Source of the DNA: Chitinispirillales bacterium
GTDB taxonomy: Bacteria > Fibrobacterota > Chitinivibrionia > Chitinivibrionales > Chitinispirillaceae
DNA: 64,000 nt
Assembly: GCA_031254105.1 (NCBI GenBank)
Contig: JAIRVB010000043.1
Location: 1-64,000, forward strand
Direction of reading: 5' to 3'
The notes below the pieces were generated by a model. That model was not told the origin of the DNA and did no database searches. It saw only the letters and a program-made list of their open reading frames with translations. Of this stretch, positions 17,954-25,747 are shown one piece after another. Both the position numbers and the translations under genes were made by a program. Position 1 is the stretch's first letter, and each line of letters opens with the position of its first letter.

Positions 17954-18814
17954 ATGTCTGGAGTATGGGCACATCTTTGCGAAAGCTTCCCCTTTGAGTG
18001 GGCGCAATACTCTTTTATGCAAAACGCTCTGCTTGCGGCTATTCTTCTGGCCCCTCTCTTTGCTCTTCCCGGCTGTCTTGTTGTCAACAACCGCATGGCT
18101 TTCTTTTCTGACGCCATCGGACACGCCGCGCTTACCGGAGTAGCTATCGGCGCTCTTGCGGGTATAGCCCAACCTCTGCCCTCTATGCTGATATTCGCGA
18201 TGTGCCTCGCGTTTGTCATTTCGTACCTAAGGAGAGTAAGCGCTGTACCCACAGATACTATAATAAGTATTGTAATGGCAGGATCAATGGCTCTTGGAAT
18301 AGTAATTCTTTCCCGTAAAGGCGGGTTCTCCCGCTATTCACGTTATTTGATTGGAGACCTTTTAAGCCTCTCGGCAGCGGATCTGTACATTATCGGTTTC
18401 ACACTATTATTTGTAATTGCGGTATGGCTGCTCCTGTTCAACAAGTTTTATCTGATAAGCTTCAACGAGACAATAGCCCGAAGCAGAAACATAAATGTCT
18501 GGGGTTATGATCTGTTCTTTTCCGTAATGGTAGCGTTCATAGTTACGCTTGCGGTGCAGTGGATCGGGATACTTGTTATAAACTCACTTCTTGTTTTACC
18601 TGCCGCGGCGGCGAGAAACATGGCGTCAAAACTTCGCATTTACGTAATCAGCGCGGTGCTGATTTCGCTTATGTCATGCGTGGGAGGGCTTGTGCTTTCT
18701 TTTTATTTAGCAACAGCGGCAGGGGCAACTATTGCGCTTGTAGCGCTTGGTTTTTATATTTTTTCGTTTGTTCCGAGCTGCCGCATCACAGGTGATAAAA
18801 AGCCGGGCGTGTAA
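17954..18814 (+). CDS. znuB: Zinc ABC transporter permease
   Basis: 286 residues of the ABC-3 family. It has the family's early motif CLVVNNRMAFFSDAIGHAAL (FxGDALSHA equivalent contacting the ATPase) and about eight membrane helices, with the conserved late segment GILVINSLLVLPAAAARNMA. It completes the znuACB importer. No Zur box was recognised upstream of znuA, so regulation is unclear. A MITE-like intergenic repeat begins directly at its stop codon. Confidence 0.92.
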   Translation: MSGVWAHLCESFPFEWAQYSFMQNALLAAILLAPLFALPGCLVVNNRMAFFSDAIGHAALTGVAIGALAGIAQPLPSMLIFAMCLAFVISYLRRVSAVPTDTIISIVMAGSMALGIVILSRKGGFSRYSRYLIGDLLSLSAADLYIIGFTLLFVIAVWLLLFNKFYLISFNETIARSRNINVWGYDLFFSVMVAFIVTLAVQWIGILVINSLLVLPAAAARNMASKLRIYVISAVLISLMSCVGGLVLSFYLATAAGATIALVALGFYIFSFVPSCRITGDKKPGV

Positions 18815-18965
18815 ATGATCTCCGTAATTTTTGCTAATCAATGCAGAAATAAAATGGCAGAATACAGAAATGTTAAAATCACTATGCAATATTCTATCAT
18901 TTTATTTCTGTATTGATTTGGGGTTGATTGAAAGATAAATTTACATAGAAATTTTACAGACTCAT
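18815..18965 (+). repeat. MITE-like intergenic element, copy 1
   Basis: 151 bp. Conserved left end ATGATCTCCGTAATTTTTGC then TAATCAATGCAGAAATA; a variable centre with several AATGCAGAA/TTCTGTATT half-palindromes; conserved right end TTGGGGTTGATTGAAAG, ATAAATTTAC, AGAAATTTTACAGACTCAT. The two ends form an imperfect terminal inverted repeat (ATGA.CTC.GTAA). Other copies: 36690-36918, 44464-44647, 44831-44995 and a right-end fragment at 46915-46950. No coding capacity. Confidence 0.65.
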
Positions 18966-18969
18966 AGAG

Positions 18970-19683
18970 CTAACCGCACAAGTGCCACCCGCCGTCCACA
19001 GGAATCACGCATCCGGTAATGTAATCATTTTCAACTAAAAACCTGAACGTCTGACGGATATACCCCACATTACCTGTTTTGCCCAAAGGAATATTTTTCG
19101 CCAAAACATCAAACTTACCGGCGCTGCCGCCTGCGGCAGGCAGTATCGCCCCCGGAGCGATCGCGTTTACTCTTATCGCCGGAGCGTAGAGAAAAGCGAG
19201 CTGGCGGGTGATCTCATCAAGAAACATTTTTGATACGCGGTAGTTTTGATAATTTTTGCTTTTAGGTTTGGTGTGAGCATCGGTTATGTTAAGTATCCAT
19301 CCGTTTTTGACATACTTAGCAAATTCAGCGGCAAGCCTGAGCGGAACCATTACGTTTACAGACATGACGCTCTGAAAATGATTGGGGTCAGACATATTTC
19401 CTGTTTGGAAAACCGAGGCGCTGTTGATAAGTCCTTCAAGAGTGAGCGGCAGCTTGAAAACATCTTCCACGAATTTTTCCGGTGATTCTGTCAGCTCCGC
19501 TTGTAAAAAAGTGACACGGCTGTCATCTTTGAAAAAAGATTGCGCAGGCTGCGGCGAGCTTCTGTAGTGCAGAATTACATGATATCCGAGTTCTATACAC
19601 TGCTCCGCAAGTTCGAAACCGATTCTTCCTGAAGCTCCGGTAATAAGGACTGCTTTGGGATTTGTATTTAGATTTGTATTCAT
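18970..19683 (-). CDS. Short-chain dehydrogenase/reductase, pteridine-reductase-like
   Basis: 237 residues. The nucleotide-binding motif TGASGRIG is at residues 15-22, NSAS is in place of NNAG, and the catalytic pair Tyr148/Lys152 lies in NYRVSK. The ILNITDAHT segment before the active-site Tyr resembles FolM/PTR1-type pteridine reductases, where the usual Ser is replaced; this hints at dihydropteridine reduction rather than fatty-acid chemistry. The end GCVIPVDGGWHL is standard SDR. The ribosome binding site is weak. Monocistronic, convergent with the zinc importer operon. Confidence 0.8.
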   Translation of the reverse strand: MNTNLNTNPKAVLITGASGRIGFELAEQCIELGYHVILHYRSSPQPAQSFFKDDSRVTFLQAELTESPEKFVEDVFKLPLTLEGLINSASVFQTGNMSDPNHFQSVMSVNVMVPLRLAAEFAKYVKNGWILNITDAHTKPKSKNYQNYRVSKMFLDEITRQLAFLYAPAIRVNAIAPGAILPAAGGSAGKFDVLAKNIPLGKTGNVGYIRQTFRFLVENDYITGCVIPVDGGWHLCG

Positions 19684-19910
19684 GTATGAAAACTAAGTAA
19701 TTTTCTGTTGAACCGCAATCTTTTTCGGATATTCGCCATTTTGTATGGCCGCATCTACTGTCACTTTTATGAAGACGGGAGTCTATTGCGTGTCCTTGTT
19801 CATTCGGTACTCAGGAACAGCGATCCCTCGCCTTTGCGGGATAACGGGTATTAGCAGGCCGCCCACACGAAACAGAGAAGAACCCTTCTCTTTTATATGA
19901 AAGATGAATT

Positions 19911-20516
19911 ATGAAAATTCACGATTGTCTTCTTGATATCAAAAATAGAGTTGTAGTTGAGTATAGTACGCTTGGCGGAATAATCGTTGGCTCAAATAAA
20001 GATCATCTTTGGGAAGAACGGGTAAATGAGCAGATTGATACGGTTGTCATTCACTGTATGAGCGCTGTCGCAATCAAGCTTGAGCGGCCCTATGATTTGA
20101 ATTTGCTGCTCAAAATATTATGCGATTATGGAGTGAGCAGTCATTACCTTATAAGCCGCAAAGGTAAAATACTGCGCCTTGTTCCTGAAGATAAAAAAGC
20201 GTGGCACTGCGGCGGAAGCATAATGCCTGAACCCGATAACCGTACAGGGGTCAATGAATTTTCCATTGGTATTGAACTTGCGGCCACAAACAGGTCAGGG
20301 TTTACTGATTCGCAGTATGACGCGCTATGCAATTTGTGTATTGACATTGAGAAGCGGCATGGTAAGAAGATGCGCTATGTTGGTCATGATCAGATAGCGG
20401 GAAAACGCGCCGTTGATCTTGGTTTGCGCAAAGACCGCAAAGTTGATCCAGGGCCGCTTTTTAATTGGGAATTTTTTATGGAGAAAATGGCAAGACTTGC
20501 GGGAAACGGTCATTGA
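19911..20516 (+). CDS. N-acetylmuramoyl-L-alanine amidase (AmpD-like, Amidase_2)
   Basis: 201 residues without a signal peptide, so cytoplasmic like AmpD, where it would cleave anhydromuropeptides during cell-wall recycling. Zinc ligands are visible: His in VVIHCMS, His in YVGHDQIAG, and Asp in KVDPGPLF, with the Lys of the AmpD proton relay just before. HYLISRKGKILRLVPEDKKAWHCGG-type strands (here SHYLISRKGKI and KKAWHCGGS) are canonical. The start ATG is one of two closely spaced ATGs; the upstream one closes quickly. Confidence 0.85.
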   Translation: MKIHDCLLDIKNRVVVEYSTLGGIIVGSNKDHLWEERVNEQIDTVVIHCMSAVAIKLERPYDLNLLLKILCDYGVSSHYLISRKGKILRLVPEDKKAWHCGGSIMPEPDNRTGVNEFSIGIELAATNRSGFTDSQYDALCNLCIDIEKRHGKKMRYVGHDQIAGKRAVDLGLRKDRKVDPGPLFNWEFFMEKMARLAGNGH

Positions 20517-20681
20517 CCGTTTCGCTGGTACAAAATCAAAAGATAAAATTCAAAATCTTAATATGGAGGTCAAGCTTCGCAGGCCTTTAACGGCGATACT
20601 TCTCATGCAGCCGCCCCAGCAAAAACAACCGTCTCTTTTATTTTTGATATTATCTGAGTTCCAAACTTTTAGTTATAATTC

Positions 20682-21548
20682 CTAAACTTGATATTTGTCC
20701 AAAATCTCATCCATACTTTTCGGGCTGTCCTTGCAATTATTCCGGATTTGTCTGATTTGTTCCTCAAAGCAAAGAGCATCTTTTTTCCAGAATGTGCCTA
20801 CTAATATTGGAGCTTTCGGATTTGAATCACTTTCATAAATTTTAGATGCTTCTGCCAGAGCTTTTTCCCGATTGGACATGGGATGATTTTTTAGCTGAAG
20901 GTCTTCGAGTCTTGTAAGTATCTCTTTTTGCCGCTGCCCAAAAGTGCGGCATGGAGCGATAACATCCACAAATGAAAATCCGCGGTGACAAAAAGCGTCG
21001 CTGACAATTTTTTTCATATGCGATTTGTCGTATGCGCAAGTACGGCTCACCATTGTCGCTCCGCCGCTTATGGCGAGTTCTATTGTGTTAAGCGCCGCTT
21101 CCGGTTTACCGTAGGGAGAAAGTGAACCTGTAAAACCAGCGGGTGAGGTGGGAGAGGCCTGGTTTTTGGTCATTGCGTATGTACGGTTGTTAAAACATAT
21201 TACTGTAATGTCAAAATTTTTATGAGCTGCATGTATAAAGTGATTAGCGCCTATAGAGAAGAGGTCTCCGTCTCCGGCGGTCACTATTACAGGTATGCCG
21301 GGGTTTGCGAGGCGGGCGCCGATGGCTACCGGCAGCGGTCTGCCATGCAGAGTATGCATACCAAAGGTGTTAAGAAAAAATGGAAGACGTGAGGAGCAGC
21401 CTATTCCCGAAATTACATTTATTTTGCATGGGTCAATATTGTGATCGCTAAAACATCCGGTTAAAGCGGACATAATTGTAAAGTAGCTGCACCCGTCGCA
21501 CCAGGTGGGCTTCAAACCGCTTTTGTAATTGTCATGCTGCGCTGTCAT
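20682..21548 (-). CDS. korB: 2-oxoacid:ferredoxin oxidoreductase beta subunit
   Basis: 288 residues. It carries the TPP-binding core of OFOR beta subunits: WCDGCSYFTIMSALTG, GIGCSSRLPFFLNTFGMHTL, HGRPLPVAIGARLANP, TAGDGDLFSIGANHFIHA (GDGD plus downstream N binds Mg-TPP) and NNRTYAMTKNQASPTS. It pairs with the alpha/gamma subunit upstream (ATGA overlap). Two-subunit enzymes of this layout usually act on 2-oxoglutarate (KorAB) or pyruvate and reduce ferredoxin with CO2 and acyl-CoA exchange. The exact oxoacid is inferred, not proven. Confidence 0.88.
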   Translation of the reverse strand: MTAQHDNYKSGLKPTWCDGCSYFTIMSALTGCFSDHNIDPCKINVISGIGCSSRLPFFLNTFGMHTLHGRPLPVAIGARLANPGIPVIVTAGDGDLFSIGANHFIHAAHKNFDITVICFNNRTYAMTKNQASPTSPAGFTGSLSPYGKPEAALNTIELAISGGATMVSRTCAYDKSHMKKIVSDAFCHRGFSFVDVIAPCRTFGQRQKEILTRLEDLQLKNHPMSNREKALAEASKIYESDSNPKAPILVGTFWKKDALCFEEQIRQIRNNCKDSPKSMDEILDKYQV

Positions 21549-23263
21549 ATTTTAACACAACTCTCTGTAAATATTTTATTGAGCGCGTCCTCAATCTCCT
21601 CATAACAGAACGGATCCCCGCAGCATTTGGTAATTGAGATCGTGTCAACTCCGGCGTACATGCGTATAAGGGAAGCGAGCTGACCGGTGTAATTGGATTC
21701 CACAACAGCAACGCGGGGACAAAAGTCTTGCAATGCGAGATATAATTCTTTGTCAAGAGGAAAAAGCAGCTTCGGATAGAGGCACGCTATTTTGACACCT
21801 TGCCTGCGCAGGCTTGCAACAGCAAGACGTGTCATGAGAGCGCTTAATCCCCATGATACTACGCAAAGATCCGCTTCGCCGCGGTTGAGATTATCGGTAT
21901 CCCAAATTTGCAGATGGTTGTACTTTTCATTTATATCATCCATTTTACGAAAGCGTCTGTTTTGCTGCCCCGCGCGGTTTTGAGCTCCGTTGACAGGTAA
22001 ACCATACGGATCATGTTCCAGTCCTGTAATTCTGCTATTCACAGATGATATTCCGGGTACAGGCAGCGCAGGCGTCCTTATGAGATCAAATGAATATCTT
22101 TTGTATATTCCATTATCATCACAGAAAGCATCAGCCCCTTCCCGCTCTACCGAAAGTATAGAGTAGGGATCCGGGCGCTTACATGTGGAACGCAAATGCC
22201 CAAGAGCGCTGTCGGATAAAAGTATCACCGGACACTGATAGTTTTCAGCTAAATTAAAAGCCTCCATTGTGAGATAAAAGCACTCCTCTATATTTGCCGC
22301 TGCGAGTACGATTCGCTGACCCTCTCCATGTCCGCCAAGCGCAGCCGCGAACAGATCATCCTGACTGTGTTTTGTAGGCATTCCGGTTGACGGTCCGACC
22401 CGCTGTACATCAACAACAACAGCGGGGAGTTCGGTCATAGAGCAGTAACCCAAAAACTCCTGCATGAGTGATAACCCGGGGCCGCTTGTAGCTGTCATGG
22501 CGCGCTTGCCGTTTGCATACGCTCCGATCACCGCTCCAATCGCCGCTATCTCATCTTCCGCCTGGTAAACGCATCCGCCTAGATGAGGCAGATAGCGTGA
22601 AAGACATTCGCCGATAGATGTGGCAGGGGTTATAGGGTAAGAGGCGTAAAAGCCGCAATTTGCGGATAGCGCCCCAAGAGCGACAGCATCATTTCCGTCA
22701 AGAATCACCAGCTTCTCCCGAATTTTTTTTTCTCCCGCTATATGACGTATGCTTTTATACTCAAGATCAAATTTTTCTTCGGCGAACTTTTGCCCATTCT
22801 CAAAGGCAACTTTATTCTCTCCGCCTAAAGTTTTCTTTTGGGTGATGCAGCTTAAAATCAACTCTGAAGGGATATCCAGAATTTTACAAATCAGCCCAAG
22901 GGCAAAACTTGACTTAAGCGGAGGATGAGAAATGATATGCGCGCAATTGTTGTATGGAAGAGAGAAACTTTTCGTATTATCCGTGCCATTTATAGACGAT
23001 ATCGTAAGCAATGCCTTATCAAGCTGAAAAAAAAAGTTTGCAAATGAACTTACCGGCGCAGCATCAGCGCTGTCCGATATTGTCACAAGCGCGCTGCAGA
23101 ATCCGCCGCGTATAGTGGGAGGAAAATTTTTATGCACAGATGTCCATAAGCCAAGCCGGGCAGCCGAATCCATGAGAGTTTCTCCGGCGCTAAGTATCCC
23201 ATCTCCAGCTTCACCGCTAAAAAGTATCCTTAGAAAAAAATCGTCGCCTCCGGCAGCTTTCAT
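21545..23263 (-). CDS. korA: 2-oxoacid:ferredoxin oxidoreductase gamma-alpha fusion subunit
   Basis: 572 residues. Residues 1-170 are the gamma domain (SGEAGDGILSAGETLMDSAA). The alpha domain starts at GNDAVALGALSANCGFYASY and includes YPITPATSIGECLSRYLP, QAEDEIAAIGAVIGAYANG and MTATSGPGLSLMQEFLGY, the usual KorA signatures. I start at ATG 23261-23263 (GGAAGG upstream), which overlaps the Hpt stop by four bases (ATGA); the frame is open for eleven further residues. It forms an operon with the receiver and Hpt genes upstream and korB downstream, an unusual signalling-metabolism association. Confidence 0.9.
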   Translation of the reverse strand: MKAAGGDDFFLRILFSGEAGDGILSAGETLMDSAARLGLWTSVHKNFPPTIRGGFCSALVTISDSADAAPVSSFANFFFQLDKALLTISSINGTDNTKSFSLPYNNCAHIISHPPLKSSFALGLICKILDIPSELILSCITQKKTLGGENKVAFENGQKFAEEKFDLEYKSIRHIAGEKKIREKLVILDGNDAVALGALSANCGFYASYPITPATSIGECLSRYLPHLGGCVYQAEDEIAAIGAVIGAYANGKRAMTATSGPGLSLMQEFLGYCSMTELPAVVVDVQRVGPSTGMPTKHSQDDLFAAALGGHGEGQRIVLAAANIEECFYLTMEAFNLAENYQCPVILLSDSALGHLRSTCKRPDPYSILSVEREGADAFCDDNGIYKRYSFDLIRTPALPVPGISSVNSRITGLEHDPYGLPVNGAQNRAGQQNRRFRKMDDINEKYNHLQIWDTDNLNRGEADLCVVSWGLSALMTRLAVASLRRQGVKIACLYPKLLFPLDKELYLALQDFCPRVAVVESNYTGQLASLIRMYAGVDTISITKCCGDPFCYEEIEDALNKIFTESCVKI

Positions 23264-23565
23264 GCACCTTCCATTGTTTTTCTCACAGCATCGCATGCTT
23301 CAGTAAATTTAATGTACAGCTCTTTATCCGGAGCGTTATTACGCAACGAACCCTCAAAAGCGACCGCTGCTTCATAAACACCTTTCAGATCAAGATTTCC
23401 TGAAGTGCCTTTGATTTTATGAACAAGAGCTTTTGTGTTTTCCATATCAGCGATAGCGGCTGTATAGTCAGTCCATTCGGGCGGCAGATCTCTAACGAAC
23501 ATTTTCACCAATTTTTCGAACAGTTCTTTTTTCCCGCCAAAACGTGCTGGAACCTCTATTCCCAT
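23260..23565 (-). CDS. Histidine phosphotransfer (Hpt) domain protein
   Basis: 101 residues consisting only of an Hpt four-helix domain. The phosphorylatable His49 is in ALVHKIKGTSGNLDL, matching the Hpt consensus HxLKGxxxxLG. It would pass phosphate between receiver domains. It lies 13 bases downstream of a membrane-anchored receiver gene and overlaps the start of korA by four bases. The pair looks like a hybrid kinase's receiver and Hpt modules encoded separately; no histidine kinase is present in the window. Confidence 0.85.
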   Translation of the reverse strand: MGIEVPARFGGKKELFEKLVKMFVRDLPPEWTDYTAAIADMENTKALVHKIKGTSGNLDLKGVYEAAVAFEGSLRNNAPDKELYIKFTEACDAVRKTMEGA

Positions 23566-23578
23566 GTGAAGCCTCCTT

Positions 23579-24532
23579 TTATATTTTTTTGTTTTCCGGC
23601 AGCCATTTTATCAGTACGTATTCAAGTCTGTCAAACTCAACAGGTTTTGCTATATGATCATTCATTCCAGTTTCAAGACATTTGTCAGCAACCGCCCTCA
23701 TCACGTTAGCTGTCAGACTTATGATTGGGGTTGAGTCATACTTGCTGTTTGAGCGGATGATACGCGTAGCTTCATAACCGTCCATAACAGGCATCTGTAA
23801 ATCCATAAATATCAGGTCAAACATCTTTCCGCCGTCCAAAACATTGACACACTCCGCTCCATTAATTGTAAATTCCGGCGTAATTTTGAATTCAGAGAGC
23901 ATGCCGCCAATTACTTCCCGGCTTTGCTCATGATCATCACACACCAAGATATTCACATCCTTAAACCGTGTATGATTACCATTTGACAACTCATACGATG
24001 ACACCTGCGCGTCGTTGTTTTCATGTGAAGAGGATACTATGGCGGCAGAAACCATGCTGTCATCTACAGCGGAAATGTTTGTGCACGCAGATTCAAGGAG
24101 TTTCACATCCTCTGACTCTGAGATATTTTCTTTATATTCAGCTCCATTGTTTGGTATAGTGATTTGACAGATTGTCTCCGCGTTCTCTTTGTTTTCGATA
24201 CCTGAGCTTTCACTTGTCTTTTCCACCATAATTTCGCGGGAATGTTCCGGTACCGCAGCGGCAGCTTCTGTGCCGGCAAAGGCGGTATCGGACGCAGTCT
24301 TCATAGCTGCGCTCATATCTTGCAGCGATTCCTGCAACCGCGTTTTTTCCTGTTTCAGCTTTTCAATATCCGATTCGTTTGTTGAGAGGAGGTCTTTTGC
24401 GGCGCCAAGTTCTTGCAAAAGCGCATCTCTTTTGCGAAGCAGATTTAAAATAACAAACAGCTGCGCAACACTTACACAAAATAAAAAACTTGTTGTGCCA
24501 TACAAAAATACCATCACAATAACGCGCTCCAA
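23579..24532 (-). CDS. Membrane-anchored response-regulator receiver protein
   Basis: 317 residues. An N-terminal transmembrane helix (about 5-32), a coiled coil (about 33-80, LLRKRDALLQELGAAKDLLS onward), a long Ser/Glu-rich linker, and a C-terminal receiver domain from about residue 190. Receiver residues are all present: Asp199/Asp200 (VCDDHEQS), phospho-acceptor Asp244 (IFMDLQMPVMDGYEA), Thr275 and Lys297 (HIAKPVE). There is no output domain and no kinase core. A receiver tethered to the membrane through a coiled coil is uncommon, and it is followed by an Hpt gene. Confidence 0.85.
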   Translation of the reverse strand: MERVIVMVFLYGTTSFLFCVSVAQLFVILNLLRKRDALLQELGAAKDLLSTNESDIEKLKQEKTRLQESLQDMSAAMKTASDTAFAGTEAAAAVPEHSREIMVEKTSESSGIENKENAETICQITIPNNGAEYKENISESEDVKLLESACTNISAVDDSMVSAAIVSSSHENNDAQVSSYELSNGNHTRFKDVNILVCDDHEQSREVIGGMLSEFKITPEFTINGAECVNVLDGGKMFDLIFMDLQMPVMDGYEATRIIRSNSKYDSTPIISLTANVMRAVADKCLETGMNDHIAKPVEFDRLEYVLIKWLPENKKI

Positions 24533-24983
24533 AGTTATATCGAGAAAATAATAGAGAAAATACGATATTCGCTTAGGTTTTCCAAATTAGAATTAAGGAA
24601 GTTCGCGTTCACTATATAAAAACGCAATGATAGTTTCCACTACCTGTTTCAATAATGTAAATTAATATCTAACATTTTTCATATAACGCCATCTTTGTTA
24701 AATGTTTTTTCGGAAACTTTAAAACAACAATTTTATCCGGAGCTATACTTTAAGCCGTTTTGACTTTTTCGAGCTCTATTGATTGATCCATTTGAAAAAT
24801 ATATTTATTGTACTGGAACGGAAGTTATGCGGTTTTATTCATAAGGGTTCCGAAGCCCCGGAAAAAATGTCCTTAATGCAAAGTTCTATAGTCCAAATTT
24901 AACAAAAAATCCTCTACAAGTTAAAGATGAGGCGCGGCATGGTACTTCAGGGATTGCTTAACCACTACCTTACAAAATAGAAA
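24533..24983. other. A+T-rich intergenic region without recognised genes
   Basis: About 450 bases of mostly A+T-rich sequence between two minus-strand genes. It presumably holds the promoter of the receiver-Hpt-korAB operon near 24540-24700. No coding frame with recognisable homology, no palindrome until 24984. Confidence 0.4.
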
Positions 24984-25023
24984 AATAATGACAGGGCGCA
25001 ATTTATCGCGCCCTGTCATTATT
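24984..25023. terminator. Strong bidirectional hairpin after the YkuD_2 gene
   Basis: Perfect 16-bp stem (24984-24999 with 25008-25023; arm AATAATGACAGGGCGC) around an eight-base loop. It lies 19 bases beyond the stop of the minus-strand L,D-transpeptidase-like gene, where a terminator is expected. Its GGGCGC core also places it in the intergenic GGGC hairpin family. Confidence 0.65.
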
Positions 25024-25041
25024 GTACAAATCAACCCCGAA

Positions 25042-25668
25042 TTAATAATAAATCCAAAGCAATACAGGTTTTTTACTGTCTTTCAACTTGGTATCCAAAT
25101 AAGTCATTGTTTCATCATCTACAACGGGACAACCTTCGCTCCAACCCATCGGCATATGAGAAGGATACATTTCAGAGGAAGGAACAAGCGAATAGGAATG
25201 AAGCACAACAATACGCTTAAAGGCGTTATTGTTGCCCGCTTCCAAACCATGCAATTTGTAATGTATATAAATACCCCACCGACTGCTTGAGCGATCGCCT
25301 ATTCTATATTTCCCAAGTGATGTCAGCAAACTCCCCTCCTGATTGCTGAAAAGCGGTTTATCGCCTGTACTTTTTTTATCGCCTTTTCCCCTTCCATGGG
25401 CGCACAAAGCCTGCCGTTCAATCTCCTGATTATTAAAATCATAAACAAACAAACGGTATTTTCCGGAATGAATTTTCATATCTACCAGTATACAAAAATC
25501 GGTATTATAGTGGTTTGTTTTACAAAACAATAACGCCTCTTTTGCTTTCTCATAAATATTTGTATTTTTTTCTTCCGGCAGCGCTACGTTTTGTGAAAAT
25601 AAAAAATTCGCTGAACCAATTGCCAAAACGAAAAAATATGAGTACATTATTTTTAAAGTTTTTTTCAT
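25042..25668 (-). CDS. Exported L,D-transpeptidase-like protein (YkuD_2)
   Basis: 208 residues with a signal peptide (IMYSYFFVLAIGSANFLFS). The mature part matches the murein L,D-transpeptidase catalytic domain family: CAHGRGKGDKKSTG, then SLLTSLGKYRIG, a LHGLEAGNNNAFKR block, His in VVLHSYSL, and the nucleophile Cys in MGWSEGCPVV. The spacing His to SxGCP is normal, so the enzyme should be active on peptidoglycan in the periplasm. It lies between the Kor operon and the VWA/ExbD operon but is separated from both by promoters or a terminator. Confidence 0.82.
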   Translation of the reverse strand: MKKTLKIMYSYFFVLAIGSANFLFSQNVALPEEKNTNIYEKAKEALLFCKTNHYNTDFCILVDMKIHSGKYRLFVYDFNNQEIERQALCAHGRGKGDKKSTGDKPLFSNQEGSLLTSLGKYRIGDRSSSRWGIYIHYKLHGLEAGNNNAFKRIVVLHSYSLVPSSEMYPSHMPMGWSEGCPVVDDETMTYLDTKLKDSKKPVLLWIYY

Positions 25669-25747
25669 TTTATGATCCTAAAATGTTTCAATTTAAGGAT
25701 TTTATTTATTAAGATACATTATCTAAGACTGTTCACTAAAAAACAAT

